A stretch of 64,000 nucleotides of DNA. It comes from Motilimonas cestriensis (GTDB lineage: Bacteria > Pseudomonadota > Gammaproteobacteria > Enterobacterales > CBDFNC01). Below the pieces are notes generated by a model. The model was not told where the DNA came from and did not search any database. It saw only the letters and a list, made by a program, of their open reading frames with translations. The position numbers were made by a program, and so were the translations under genes. Shown here piece by piece: positions 1 to 8,396 of this stretch; position 1 is the stretch's first letter; every line of letters begins with the position of its first letter. The stretch spans positions 1-64,000 of the forward strand of contig NZ_JAIMJA010000003.1 of assembly GCF_021295315.1 (NCBI RefSeq), written 5' to 3'.

Positions 1-87
1 AACAGCCAGCGGATGCATTCATACCTAAATTATCAAAGTCCTAATGAATTTGAACGTATGGATAAGTCGGTAAAAGAAGTAGCTTAA
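1..87 (+). CDS. IS3-family transposase, C-terminal end (partial)
   Basis: The first 28 codons of the window read in frame to a TAA at 85-87. They encode the typical C-terminus of IS3-family OrfB (DDE/integrase-core) transposases: an R-M-H-S-Y-L-N-Y-Q-S-P-N-E-F-E segment matching the family's R-xHSxLxYxSPxEFE signature. The catalytic DDE residues lie upstream of the window, so activity cannot be judged. The product would be the part of the OrfAB fusion that cuts and joins IS ends. Confidence 0.75.
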   Translation, partial: NSQRMHSYLNYQSPNEFERMDKSVKEVA

Positions 88-127
88 CGAACTTAACTAG
101 GGTGACCGAATTCAGTTGACCAGGTCA
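1..127 (+). mobile_element. Right end of an IS3-family insertion sequence (left part outside window)
   Basis: The transposase 3' end is followed within 40 bp by a sequence of the IS3 terminal-repeat type (about 101-127, ending CAGTTGACCAGGTCA, with the CA terminus usual in the family). Only this end is inside the window, so neither the opposite inverted repeat nor the target duplication can be checked. The exact last base is inferred. Confidence 0.6.
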
Positions 128-453
128 GATTGATATTAATTGTTGTTTGATTTTTTTGTGATTTTAACATGGAATGATAAAAAGCAAATCCTAGGGGAGG
201 CGTTTTGTAAAATAAAAAGTTAGGGGACCCATTCAATCTTGTGCAAGCTTGCATCATCTAAAGGAAGGCGGCTCACATGATGTTCTTCTTTGGAGCATAT
301 TCTGGATATATCCACGAAAAAAATTGGCTAGGCTATGACAATTTCGGAATTTAGCTAAAAACTCGGCGAGCGAGTACTCGGCGAATAATCGAGCAAGTTA
401 AGTATTCTTTATTAAGCTTAGAGTAGTGTAGGCAGAGTGGGCTTTGAGATTTG
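128..453. other. Intergenic stretch between IS end and sensor kinase
   Basis: No gene is visible. The stretch holds two perfect 12-bp palindromes (TGCAAGCTTGCA at 242-253 and TGGATATATCCA at 303-314) and a direct repeat ACTCGGCGA at 361-369 and 376-384 (15-bp period). These may be operator-like sites of the downstream kinase gene, or chance; no clear sigma-70 promoter was identified. Confidence 0.4.
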
Positions 454-2100
454 ATGCAAGATGGCTCGATGGATCAGGCTCAGCCTGTTGAACGATTTTT
501 TTCGACTTCGACCCCCTTGTTGGCGATTGTTTTCTCCTTGTCTGCCTGTTTATTTACGTATCTATCATTCTTATCTTTAGCTGCTGTGCAACAATCTCAG
601 TCAGAGGAGGATCAGTCATATTTGTTGGCCGAGCAATTGCGACAAAGCTCTGATCATTTAACCTTAATGGCAAGAAGTTACGCGGTAACTGGGCAGCGAA
701 AATTTGACAATTATTACCAGAATATTCTTGCTATTCGCGATGGATCAGCCCCTCTTCCTGCTAATTATCATTTGGCTTATTGGGACTTCTTGTTACCTCG
801 ATATGGCAAGGCCCCTTCCTACCAAGGCGAGGTAACGTCATTTCAGCAGGGCCTGCAGCCTTTGCATTTAAGTCAGGATGAATCCGGCTTGCTGTTGTCA
901 GCTGAGAAGGCATCGAATGATTTAAGTAAAATAGAGCTGCAAGCTCTGCGGTTGACCCGCTTGGCACTTACTGAGGTTGACTTTGAGCACTCACCTTCGC
1001 GTTTGAAAGCTATTGAACTGCTTTATAGCAACCAGTACTTTATTGCCAAGGCAAAAATAATGGCGCAAATAAACCAATTCTACTTTTTAAATCAGTCATT
1101 AACCGATGCAAATCAAGCCGCGAAACTATCACGTCATTATATTTACTCTGGGTTGGCGGTTAGCTCGTTTTTGGGGTTGATTTTGGTGCTTGTGTATAGC
1201 CTGTATCGCACTAACCAAAGTCGTAAGCACTTCGCGGTGCGGTTTCAGAATGAGGTGGCGCTTCGTACTCGTGAGATATTTGAAAAGCAGGAGCAGCTAA
1301 AAGCGGTAATAAAAGAGATGGAGCTAACCAAGCAGCAATTGGTGGAGTCGGAGAAAATGGCTTCATTAGGGAACTTGGTTTGTGGTGTCGCCCATGAAGT
1401 GAATACACCTTTAGGTATTTGTGTCACGCTCGCTTCGTACATGCAAGAAGAGTCAAATAAGCTACTAACTCATTTTGAATCGGGCAACATTAAGCGTTCT
1501 ACTTTTGTCGACTTTTGCCAACAAAGCCGTGAAAATTATCAGATCTTACTCGAAAATTTACAGCGGGCGGCGGCTCTGGTGAAAAGCTTTAAGCAAATTG
1601 CTGTTGATCAGCAAGCTGAAGAAGCCAGAACCATCCGAATCAGCGCTTATCTTAAAGATGTGTTATTGAGTTTAGAGCCTGAATTGAATAAAGGTGACGT
1701 GCTGGTGAGTGTATCCGCGCCTGATGATGAGCCTGAGGTTTTTACTTTTCCGGGAGTGATCGCACAAATAGCGACGCACTTAGCTTTAAATGCCTTTATT
1801 CATGGTTTTGCTCGAGGCGCTCAAAGTGGCCATGTGGATTTTTCACTTGTTTATGATAAACAGCAGGTTAATTTGACGGTGAGTGATGACGGTAGGGGGA
1901 TTGATACTGCCATTATCGGTAAAATTTTTGAGCCCTTTTTCACCACTGACCGAGGGCTGGGCGGTGCAGGGTTGGGTTTAAGTATTGTTTATAATTTGGT
2001 GGTACATAAGCTAAATGGCCATATTCAATGTGAGTCTGAAACCGGCCATGGGGCTGAGTTTATGATTGAGTTTCCCATTCAATCTCAGAGCGCTCAATAG
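454..2100 (+). CDS. Orphan membrane sensor histidine kinase
   Basis: A two-component sensor that should autophosphorylate on a histidine and pass phosphate to an unknown response regulator. It has a first membrane helix at about residues 20-45, a roughly 180-residue periplasmic helical sensor (with an ARSYAVTG segment), a second helix at about 231-252, a coiled coil, and a HisKA domain with phospho-acceptor H314 in GVAHEVNTPLG, which resembles the HPK4/DctB class. The HATPase domain shows the N box (LALNAFIHG), G1 (DDGRGID) and G2 (GGAGLGLSIV), so the catalytic core looks intact. No response regulator gene is adjacent. The ATG at 454 follows a weak GAG; an in-frame TTG at 451 and ATG at 469 are alternatives. 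Confidence 0.88.
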   Translation: MQDGSMDQAQPVERFFSTSTPLLAIVFSLSACLFTYLSFLSLAAVQQSQSEEDQSYLLAEQLRQSSDHLTLMARSYAVTGQRKFDNYYQNILAIRDGSAPLPANYHLAYWDFLLPRYGKAPSYQGEVTSFQQGLQPLHLSQDESGLLLSAEKASNDLSKIELQALRLTRLALTEVDFEHSPSRLKAIELLYSNQYFIAKAKIMAQINQFYFLNQSLTDANQAAKLSRHYIYSGLAVSSFLGLILVLVYSLYRTNQSRKHFAVRFQNEVALRTREIFEKQEQLKAVIKEMELTKQQLVESEKMASLGNLVCGVAHEVNTPLGICVTLASYMQEESNKLLTHFESGNIKRSTFVDFCQQSRENYQILLENLQRAAALVKSFKQIAVDQQAEEARTIRISAYLKDVLLSLEPELNKGDVLVSVSAPDDEPEVFTFPGVIAQIATHLALNAFIHGFARGAQSGHVDFSLVYDKQQVNLTVSDDGRGIDTAIIGKIFEPFFTTDRGLGGAGLGLSIVYNLVVHKLNGHIQCESETGHGAEFMIEFPIQSQSAQ

Positions 2101-2233
2101 CTTGAGCCAAGTTGCTCCTTTATTTCCAAAGTGCGAGGAGTGCGGTCATGCTGCACGGCTCATGATTGGTTGTGTTATGGCAGATAATTAGCTATAACCT
2201 TCGCAATTAGTTTGTAATAAAAAAGTAAGTATT

Positions 2234-2932
2234 ATGAAAAGTGCATCGACACATAAACCTCGCCCGATGGTTGACCTGATTGTCAGTATCATCATTCCGT
2301 CTTTTATTTTAATGAAATTAAGTGGTGACAGTGAGTTGGGCGCGAGTGGTGGCCTAGTCGCTGCGTTGGCCTTTCCACTTGGTTGGGGTCTGTTTGAATT
2401 AATTAAATATCGTAAGTTTAATTTTATCGCGCTGTTAGGGTTGCTGAGTGTGTCGCTAACTGGCGGTATTGGCTTATTTGAACTAGATACAAAATGGCTA
2501 GCGATTAAAGAAGCGGCCATTCCTGCGATTATCGGTATCGCGGTGTTGGTGTCTACTTTTACCCCTTACCCTTTAGTTAGAGCCTTGCTGTTTAATCCTG
2601 ATGTAATGGATGTGGAAAAAATTAAGCAGAAATTAGTTGAGCATAACAGCACCGCCGCCTTTGAAAAGCGCTTAATGAAAGCCACTTATTTGGTCGCTGG
2701 CTCTTTCGTTTTTTCTGCCACAATGAATTACGTGTTGGCTAAGTGGTTGGTAACGAGTCCTGCGGGGACGCCTGAATTTAATGAGCAATTGGGACAATTA
2801 ACCTTATACAGTTACCCTATGATTGCGTTGCCATCTATGTTGATGTTGTTAGGGGTTTTTTATTACTTGTGGCGCGCTATTCGTGATTTGACTGGGCTAA
2901 CCTTGGAAGATGTGATGGCGACCAAAAAGTAA
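2234..2932 (+). CDS. VC0807-like integral membrane protein
   Basis: A 232-residue protein with about six hydrophobic segments (approximately residues 14-32, 38-56, 62-82, 90-110, 150-172 and 195-215) separated by a charged loop (about 120-148), so an inner-membrane protein. It resembles the conserved VC0807-type membrane family of Vibrio and relatives, whose function is unknown. No catalytic motif is visible. It ends 70 bp before the convergent LysR gene and is followed by a good terminator. The family assignment is from recall of the sequence type and is moderate. Confidence 0.6.
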   Translation: MKSASTHKPRPMVDLIVSIIIPSFILMKLSGDSELGASGGLVAALAFPLGWGLFELIKYRKFNFIALLGLLSVSLTGGIGLFELDTKWLAIKEAAIPAIIGIAVLVSTFTPYPLVRALLFNPDVMDVEKIKQKLVEHNSTAAFEKRLMKATYLVAGSFVFSATMNYVLAKWLVTSPAGTPEFNEQLGQLTLYSYPMIALPSMLMLLGVFYYLWRAIRDLTGLTLEDVMATKK

Positions 2933-2954
2933 TTTGTTATGTTTTTCTGTACAG

Positions 2955-2983
2955 AATGGCTGTCATTAGACGGCCATTTTTTT
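2955..2983 (+). terminator. Rho-independent terminator of the VC0807-like gene
   Basis: The stem AATGGC/GCCATT, extended inward by TGTC/GAC pairing, is followed by a run of seven T (2977-2983). It lies between convergent genes and fits the plus-strand gene. Confidence 0.75.
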
Positions 2984-3000
2984 ATTCAGGAGTTGTGGTT

Positions 3001-3903
3001 TTAGCTGTTGGCTTTATTAAAATAATGGCTAATTAGCTGATGAAATCGCCCGATATGGATTGGTTTTTCACCGTGATATTGGTGCAAGAAATAAAACTGC
3101 CATGCTCTACCTTGAAGCTCTGGTAGCACCCTTTTTAGCCTTTCGTTACTTAGTTCTTCAGTTGCTAAAAACGCAGGAAACAGCGCCACGCCCATATCAT
3201 GTTGGACCATTTCTAATACCGTATTTAGAGTATTGGTTTTTGCGTAATGTGCGATTTTGAGTCGTTGTTCATTGTTTTGTTTGTTATCAAATAACCGCAG
3301 TTCATCATGTTGCCAAGGTGTAGCAATAAATCGGTGCGAAGTTAATTGCTCGAGGTTGGTTAAGTTTCCGTGTTGTTTGAGGTAGCGTGGTGAAGCGCAG
3401 AATATTTCAGCAACTTTGCCTATCGACAATGCGCGGTAGTTGCTGTCTTTTAAATCACCACCAAAAATGGCGACATCTAGGTTGTGCTCCCTCAGATCTT
3501 GCCACTTTCCGGTCACGATAATTTCGGGGCTTAGCTTTGGAAACTCCACACATAACTGCTGCAATGCGGGAATAACGATATGTTGTTCAAAAAAGGGCGG
3601 TACCGATACTTTAAACTGGCCGCTGGGCTGTGCTTTTGCGCTATTCAGCTCGGTTAACGTGAGGCTTAATTGTTGGCTCAGCAGCTCACTGCGGGCGAGC
3701 AATGTTTCTCCCACTGCGGTGAGTGTTACACCACGGGTGTTGCGCGCTAATAGCTGCTGCCCCGTGGCTTGCTCAAGGCGTTTTATTTGCTGGCTAATAG
3801 CAGATTTGCTCATACCGAGTTTTTTTGCTGCGGCGGTAAAAGAGCGCTTATTCGCCACTTCTACAAAAATTAACAGCAGCGGGGCTAGCTTTACACTGTT
3901 CAT
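3001..3903 (-). CDS. LysR-family transcriptional regulator
   Basis: A 300-residue LTTR with an N-terminal winged helix-turn-helix (about residues 16-60; SFTAAAKKLGMSKSAISQQI) followed by a LysR substrate-binding domain (from about residue 88), of the CrgA/DsdC-like type common in proteobacteria. It is divergent from the DUF1330 gene at 4036, across 132 bp, which suggests it controls that gene. The ATG at 3903 is preferred over a TTG at 3915; neither has a strong ribosome-binding site. The inducer is unknown. Confidence 0.85.
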   Translation of the reverse strand: MNSVKLAPLLLIFVEVANKRSFTAAAKKLGMSKSAISQQIKRLEQATGQQLLARNTRGVTLTAVGETLLARSELLSQQLSLTLTELNSAKAQPSGQFKVSVPPFFEQHIVIPALQQLCVEFPKLSPEIIVTGKWQDLREHNLDVAIFGGDLKDSNYRALSIGKVAEIFCASPRYLKQHGNLTNLEQLTSHRFIATPWQHDELRLFDNKQNNEQRLKIAHYAKTNTLNTVLEMVQHDMGVALFPAFLATEELSNERLKRVLPELQGRAWQFYFLHQYHGEKPIHIGRFHQLISHYFNKANS

Positions 3904-4035
3904 ATTTTTAAACAATCAGTTTATTTTTGGTCTGTTGTTAAATTTTTATCACAATAATAAGCTGTGTCAACTGAATCGGGTCGTGCAAATAAGTGGCTCA
4001 CAGTTAATGAGTTAATCACAATAAGGAGAAAGCAA

Positions 4036-4311
4036 ATGACAAGTTTAGTGATTGTCGATCTAACACCATTAGATAAGGTACAACTCGCGCAATATAGTGA
4101 ACAAGCGGCGGTCATCGTGGCTGAATTTGGCGGTCAGTTCATTGCCAAAGGGGAAGTAGAGGTGTTGCATGGCGATGCCACTCACTCAAAAAAAGCGGTG
4201 ATCCAGTTTCCCGATAAAGTCACGGCGAAAAGCTGGTATAACAGTGCGGCATATCAAGCCATTATTCCGCTACGCGAACAGGGCATGCAAAGCCAGTTTC
4301 ATCTGGTCTAG
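4036..4311 (+). CDS. DUF1330 family protein
   Basis: A 91-residue protein of the DUF1330 (dimeric alpha/beta barrel, ABM-like) type: a short beta-alpha-beta fold with FGGQFIAKGEVEVLHG and FPDKVTAKSWYNSAAYQAIIPLR, the typical F-P...A..W..S..Y..I..LR signature. The fold is known; the biochemical role is not. The ATG at 4036 is chosen because AAGGAG sits 7 bp upstream; a longer frame beginning at 3964 lacks such a site. It is probably regulated by the divergent LysR gene. Confidence 0.85.
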   Translation: MTSLVIVDLTPLDKVQLAQYSEQAAVIVAEFGGQFIAKGEVEVLHGDATHSKKAVIQFPDKVTAKSWYNSAAYQAIIPLREQGMQSQFHLV

Positions 4312-4352
4312 GTAGTTGTTTCTCAATTTATTAGAGATAAAAAATAGGCTAG

Positions 4353-4377
4353 GGCGTGTTGCTTTGTACAACACGCC
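4353..4377. terminator. Hairpin between convergent genes, possible bidirectional terminator
   Basis: A perfect 9-bp stem GGCGTGTTG/CAACACGCC with a 7-nt loop lies between the DUF1330 gene and the convergent carbonic-anhydrase-like gene. On the minus strand a TTTTTT run follows a few bases later. Confidence 0.6.
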
Positions 4378-4424
4378 TGTTGCTAGGGGGTTAGACCCAT
4401 CGCTTATCGCAGTATGCGTTTCAA

Positions 4425-5282
4425 TTAATGGCCATCAGAAAGTAAATCAGGGTTTACAACTAGATTTCGCACGCCGTGAGCGTGATCTTCATTAAAGTCA
4501 TTACCTTTAAGCCATTGTGCTACGGTGGCGATGTTTACCTTAGCAACTTGTGGGCGAACGCTCCATGTTACTTGAAATGGCGAGCCTTTTTCGTTGTAGC
4601 TAGGGCCAGTGGTAGAGCCTGCATATTGGATTGCTTCGCCTGTATTGGTTGGAATATTGATTGCCTGGTAAAGGCCATCTTTTAGACCGTATTCAGTTTG
4701 CTTAACGAAATCGAGTGCATTTTTGTCATTGACCACTACGTACACTTGGGTTTCTACACGTAGCTGTGGGTTGCCTATCGCATCATTTAAACATGAGCCA
4801 AGGGTTGGCCCCGGTTTTACTTGCGCAGTTGAGTGTACGAAATGCACTTCGATGGTATCGCCTGACTGCAGTTTATTGTGCTCTCCTGCGCCCACTTCTT
4901 GGTTAAAAGGCGCTAGCTCTGCAGCAGTTAGCTTACCAGTGTATACATAACCACTGTTGTAACCATGGCCGTCACCATTACCTGCGTATTTGTTGAATTC
5001 GCCGCCTTTGTGCTCAGCATTTTTATGAAAATGAATATTACATAAGTTCATTGCTGTGTAAGGCGGTGCCATGCCAAATTCTCTGGTATTGGTACCCGCT
5101 AAAGTATCAATGTCGCGCGGTGCTTGCGGGCCATAGCCTTTATCTTTGGTGCTCTCTGCTAGCGCGGCGCGTTGCTGTGCTATCACGCTGTCTGCTACGG
5201 CGTGGTGGGAGTCGTTGGCGGCAAGTGCCAACGCGGGCATGATTGCAATACCAGTAAATAACATCAGGATATTTTTGTTCAT
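4425..5282 (-). CDS. Secreted delta-class carbonic anhydrase-like protein
   Basis: A 285-residue protein with a clear Sec signal peptide (MNKNILMLFTGIAIMPALALA, cleavage near residue 21). The body resembles bacterial members of the delta-class carbonic-anhydrase-like family (Pfam CA_like), with a histidine-rich segment NIHFHKNAEHKGGEF, a G-D-G-H-G-Y segment and EVHFVHS, which are candidate metal ligands. The expected role is CO2/bicarbonate interconversion in the periplasm, but activity of bacterial members is an inference. The start at 5282 is supported by GGAAG 6 bp upstream and the signal peptide; an upstream in-frame start would spoil the leader. It stands alone. Confidence 0.75.
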   Translation of the reverse strand: MNKNILMLFTGIAIMPALALAANDSHHAVADSVIAQQRAALAESTKDKGYGPQAPRDIDTLAGTNTREFGMAPPYTAMNLCNIHFHKNAEHKGGEFNKYAGNGDGHGYNSGYVYTGKLTAAELAPFNQEVGAGEHNKLQSGDTIEVHFVHSTAQVKPGPTLGSCLNDAIGNPQLRVETQVYVVVNDKNALDFVKQTEYGLKDGLYQAINIPTNTGEAIQYAGSTTGPSYNEKGSPFQVTWSVRPQVAKVNIATVAQWLKGNDFNEDHAHGVRNLVVNPDLLSDGH

Positions 5283-5531
5283 TATTAACTTCCATTTATG
5301 GTTAGAGAAAGGGGTGAGAGATGCCAACGATGTATTTAGCTTATTCGAAAATGATAACTTTTGTATTTTTTATTAGTTTTTTTAACCCCCTTTTTGTGAC
5401 CATTGCGTTAATAGAGTCAGTTCTATGCAGCGGCTTAGACCCATAATTAGCAATAGAATCAATATATTGAGATTTTTTCTCTGACCCTTTTTTTAATTAA
5501 TTGAATAAGTGAAATTCAATAAGGACTATTG

Positions 5532-6518
5532 ATGACAACGGCAACTAAAAATAGCATTGAAGTATTACTCGGCTCACTACAGGCAACAGAATTTAAACCT
5601 GATATTCCCTTTGAACTGGGGGGAGACCAACCTCTTGATATGATTGCGGCTTATAAGATGAGTGAGCCAGAATCGCACTGGTTGTTTTTAACCACAGGTT
5701 TTAAAAAATACGGCTTTGAGCTTAGCTTCCGTGTTAAAAGTGATGATGAAGCAGCGCCAGTTTGGGCGGTAGAGTTTATTAAATCGCTGGCTAAGTTTGC
5801 TTTTAATCGTGACAACGGCTTTGTTGTTGGAGATATGGTGGCGATCAATCGTCCCTTGGTAAGCTTTGTTGATTGTTTCTTAGATACGGTGTTGTTTGTT
5901 GAAGACCCTGCTATTGAAGCGTTAGATAATGGCGATGACAAAATTGAATTTATTCAGGTCATGCCAATTACCGCCGATGAAGCCATGGCGGCGCGTAGTT
6001 GGACCATGGAAAAATTCATGCAAGTGCTGTCTTATCAAACCCCCGCTGGTTTAGTCGACCTAGGCCGTTTTAGTATTTTGAAAAATGAAAACATTGCGCA
6101 AGCCATACGTCGCGGTGCTGAAAATGATGGTTCAGACACGGAATGCGTTCCTTGTGGCAAAATCTTGTTTAATGTTAGCGATGCAAGCTCCGCTTATATT
6201 GAGATTGATGCGTTAGCTGCCGAGTATTTATTGGCTATTTTACCGGGGCGCATTCCACATGGTCGCAGTATTGAGGTGATTAGTCCTGAGCATAATGTGA
6301 AGTTAATGGCGGGTGATGAGGGCATGATCCGTGGTGTTAGTGACTCTTGGGTCGAAATCACCCTAACACCGAATATGTATAACCAAATGATGGAAAACCT
6401 ACAGCTGAAGCGTAAGCGTTTCTTCTTTGACGAATTTGAAAATGTGTCGTTCTCGGTTAACGACTACTACATCAAAGATATGGAAAACCGTACTGTTGGC
6501 GTGAAACAGTGGCGCTAA
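5532..6518 (+). CDS. Suppressor-of-fused (SUFU) domain protein
   Basis: A 328-residue soluble protein without signal peptide or membrane helices. It matches the bacterial SUFU-domain pattern: an early PLDMIAAYKM...HWLFLTTGF block, then WAVEFIKSLAKFAF and a VMPITADEAMAARSW block. In animals SUFU restrains Gli factors; in bacteria such proteins are often immunity-like or of unknown role. No toxin gene is adjacent here. The ATG at 5532 follows AAGGA; a TTG at 5529 is the alternative. Confidence 0.75.
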   Translation: MTTATKNSIEVLLGSLQATEFKPDIPFELGGDQPLDMIAAYKMSEPESHWLFLTTGFKKYGFELSFRVKSDDEAAPVWAVEFIKSLAKFAFNRDNGFVVGDMVAINRPLVSFVDCFLDTVLFVEDPAIEALDNGDDKIEFIQVMPITADEAMAARSWTMEKFMQVLSYQTPAGLVDLGRFSILKNENIAQAIRRGAENDGSDTECVPCGKILFNVSDASSAYIEIDALAAEYLLAILPGRIPHGRSIEVISPEHNVKLMAGDEGMIRGVSDSWVEITLTPNMYNQMMENLQLKRKRFFFDEFENVSFSVNDYYIKDMENRTVGVKQWR

Positions 6519-6607
6519 TTTAACCTCCCTTTTTTATGATACCCATTGTGTGTTTTGGCTGCATGCGCTTAGCGCAGCAGCCCTTTTTATAGGTAAGGAA
6601 TAAGTAA

Positions 6608-7090
6608 ATGAGAAATATAATGCTAGCAGGTGTATTAACTTGTGTGTCGATGACAAGTTGGGCGGGCGTAGCTGAAACGAAGGCGAAGCGCGGTGCTGAT
6701 GAAGTTATCTCACAGTCAGCGAATAAAATGCAGCAAGCTTGTGGTAACACGGCTTTGACAGTAACGGTTAATTGGGATGAGTTTGATAGCATGCTTGCGG
6801 CGAACAAAGCACAACTGGCCGAGAAGAAATACCAAGATGCATGGGTACTTAATCATGCCGGTGAGCGCACCAGTGCTTTATTGGATTCGATTGCCGCTAT
6901 TTGCAACGATGATGCGGATTATCAAGCAGAAATAGCCAAGTTAACAGCTGTTGTCGTGATGCCAAAAGGGGATTTTGCTGATACCAAAACAGATCTCGCC
7001 TTAGCGGATACCAGCTTAACCGTACAGTCAGGCCACTACATGCGCCGTACTGCGTCTGACTTTACGGCTCGAATTAAAGCCTTGTATTAG
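6608..7090 (+). CDS. Small periplasmic protein of unknown function
   Basis: A 160-residue protein with a signal peptide (residues 1-19, ending SWA) and a mostly helical, charged mature part. Two cysteines (about 45 and 98) could form a disulfide. I do not recognise the family. AAGGA lies 8 bp upstream of the ATG. It follows the SUFU gene by 89 bp on the same strand and might be co-transcribed with it. Confidence 0.7.
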   Translation: MRNIMLAGVLTCVSMTSWAGVAETKAKRGADEVISQSANKMQQACGNTALTVTVNWDEFDSMLAANKAQLAEKKYQDAWVLNHAGERTSALLDSIAAICNDDADYQAEIAKLTAVVVMPKGDFADTKTDLALADTSLTVQSGHYMRRTASDFTARIKALY

Positions 7091-7240
7091 GGGCTGTTGA
7101 TCTTTCGTGATTATTTTTGCAGCGAAATGTTAGCAAGATCATAACTGTGAACCGGGATGGCAAGTTGAACTTAGTCGCAGATTGACGTTTTTTGGCGTTT
7201 GCCTCACAGTAATGCTTCGATTAATGGCACCGGGTAAAGT

Positions 7241-7936
7241 ATGAAAACAATCGGCATTATTGGCGGCATGAGCTGGGAGTCGACTCAGCTTTATTATCAG
7301 CAAATTAACCAACTGATCAAAACAGAGTTGGGTGGCTTACACTCGGCTAAGTTGGTTCTGTTCAGTGTGGATTTTGCGGAAATAGCAGCACTGCAACAGC
7401 AGGGGGATTGGTATCAAGCTGGCTTTATCTTAGCTGAGGCGGCTAAATCCCTTGAGATGGCTGGGGCTGACTTTATTGTCATTGCGACTAATACCATGCA
7501 TAAAGTTGCCGATCAGGTGATGGCCAATATTAATTTACCCTTGTTACATATTGCCGATGCGACGGCAAAACAACTGCAACAAGCGAACATCACTAAAGTT
7601 GGTTTACTCGGTACTGCGTTTACCATGGAGCAAGACTTTTATAAAGGCCGCTTAGCTGACCGTTTTGATATTGACGTCGTTACGCCTAATGCGACGCAGC
7701 GCGCGATGATCCATAAAGTAATCTTTGAGCAACTTTGTTTAGGTCAGTTTAGCGCACAAGCTAAGGCTGATTTTTTAGCTGTGATGGCCGACTTACGTGA
7801 GCAGGGCGCGCAAGGAATCATCTTAGGCTGCACTGAAATTGCGTTATTGGTTAATCAATCAGATATGGAGTTGCCCTTATTTGACACCACGGCAATTCAT
7901 TGTGAAGCGATTGTTGAGTTAGCCCTGCTTGCTTAA
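7241..7936 (+). CDS. ygeA: Aspartate/glutamate (broad-spectrum amino acid) racemase, YgeA type
   Basis: A 231-residue PLP-independent racemase of the Asp/Glu racemase family, with the N-terminal GIIGGMSWEST signature. The catalytic pair is T83 (in ATNTMHK) and C197 (in GCTEI). This matches the Thr/Cys pair reported for E. coli YgeA, rather than the Cys/Cys pair of classical aspartate racemases. It probably interconverts L- and D-amino acids for the cell wall or signalling; the exact substrate is not determined by sequence. It stands alone with no strong ribosome-binding site. Confidence 0.85.
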   Translation: MKTIGIIGGMSWESTQLYYQQINQLIKTELGGLHSAKLVLFSVDFAEIAALQQQGDWYQAGFILAEAAKSLEMAGADFIVIATNTMHKVADQVMANINLPLLHIADATAKQLQQANITKVGLLGTAFTMEQDFYKGRLADRFDIDVVTPNATQRAMIHKVIFEQLCLGQFSAQAKADFLAVMADLREQGAQGIILGCTEIALLVNQSDMELPLFDTTAIHCEAIVELALLA

Positions 7937-8086
7937 AGCTGTTCGAGAAACAGATCTCTTATTCAGTTCGGTATAAACTGAACCTATTAAACTCGAGTTT
8001 TGGGTAAGCAGAATAGTAAAAACATGCTTTATCCTCTCATAATCAGCTTAAGCAAAACTGAGGTTATTTAATAATGGAGATGAAAA

Positions 8087-8377
8087 ATGAGTATTGGCCA
8101 TCAAGAAGATGAGTTGCAAGGCACTTTTTATACTGAGCCTTTATCAGTTGATAGCGCGGTGATGACGTATATAAAGCAGGGCCAGATCATTTATGTTAAC
8201 AGTACTCGGGTACCTGAGCAGTTTCGTGGTCAAGGTGTGGCTATGCAATTAATGGAAGCCATGGTTGCCTTTGCTCAAGAGCAGCAATTTAAAGTGGTGC
8301 CAGAGTGTAGCTATGTTGAGGTGATGTTTAAACGCCAGCCACATTGGCAGCACTTGCTAGCCGAGACAAGCAAATGA
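8087..8377 (+). CDS. Short GNAT-type N-acetyltransferase-like protein
   Basis: A 96-residue protein of the minimal GCN5-related acetyltransferase group (YjdJ-like, Acetyltransf_CG). It has the acetyl-CoA loop as RVPEQFRGQGVAMQLMEAMV (Q/R-x-x-G-x-A) and the C-terminal PECSYVEVMFKRQPHWQHL signature. The substrate is unknown. GGAG sits 7 bp before the ATG. It lies 19 bp upstream of the HEAGH membrane protein and is probably in one transcript with it. Confidence 0.85.
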   Translation: MSIGHQEDELQGTFYTEPLSVDSAVMTYIKQGQIIYVNSTRVPEQFRGQGVAMQLMEAMVAFAQEQQFKVVPECSYVEVMFKRQPHWQHLLAETSK

Positions 8378-8396
8378 ATGTTAGTGACGCGCTAGC

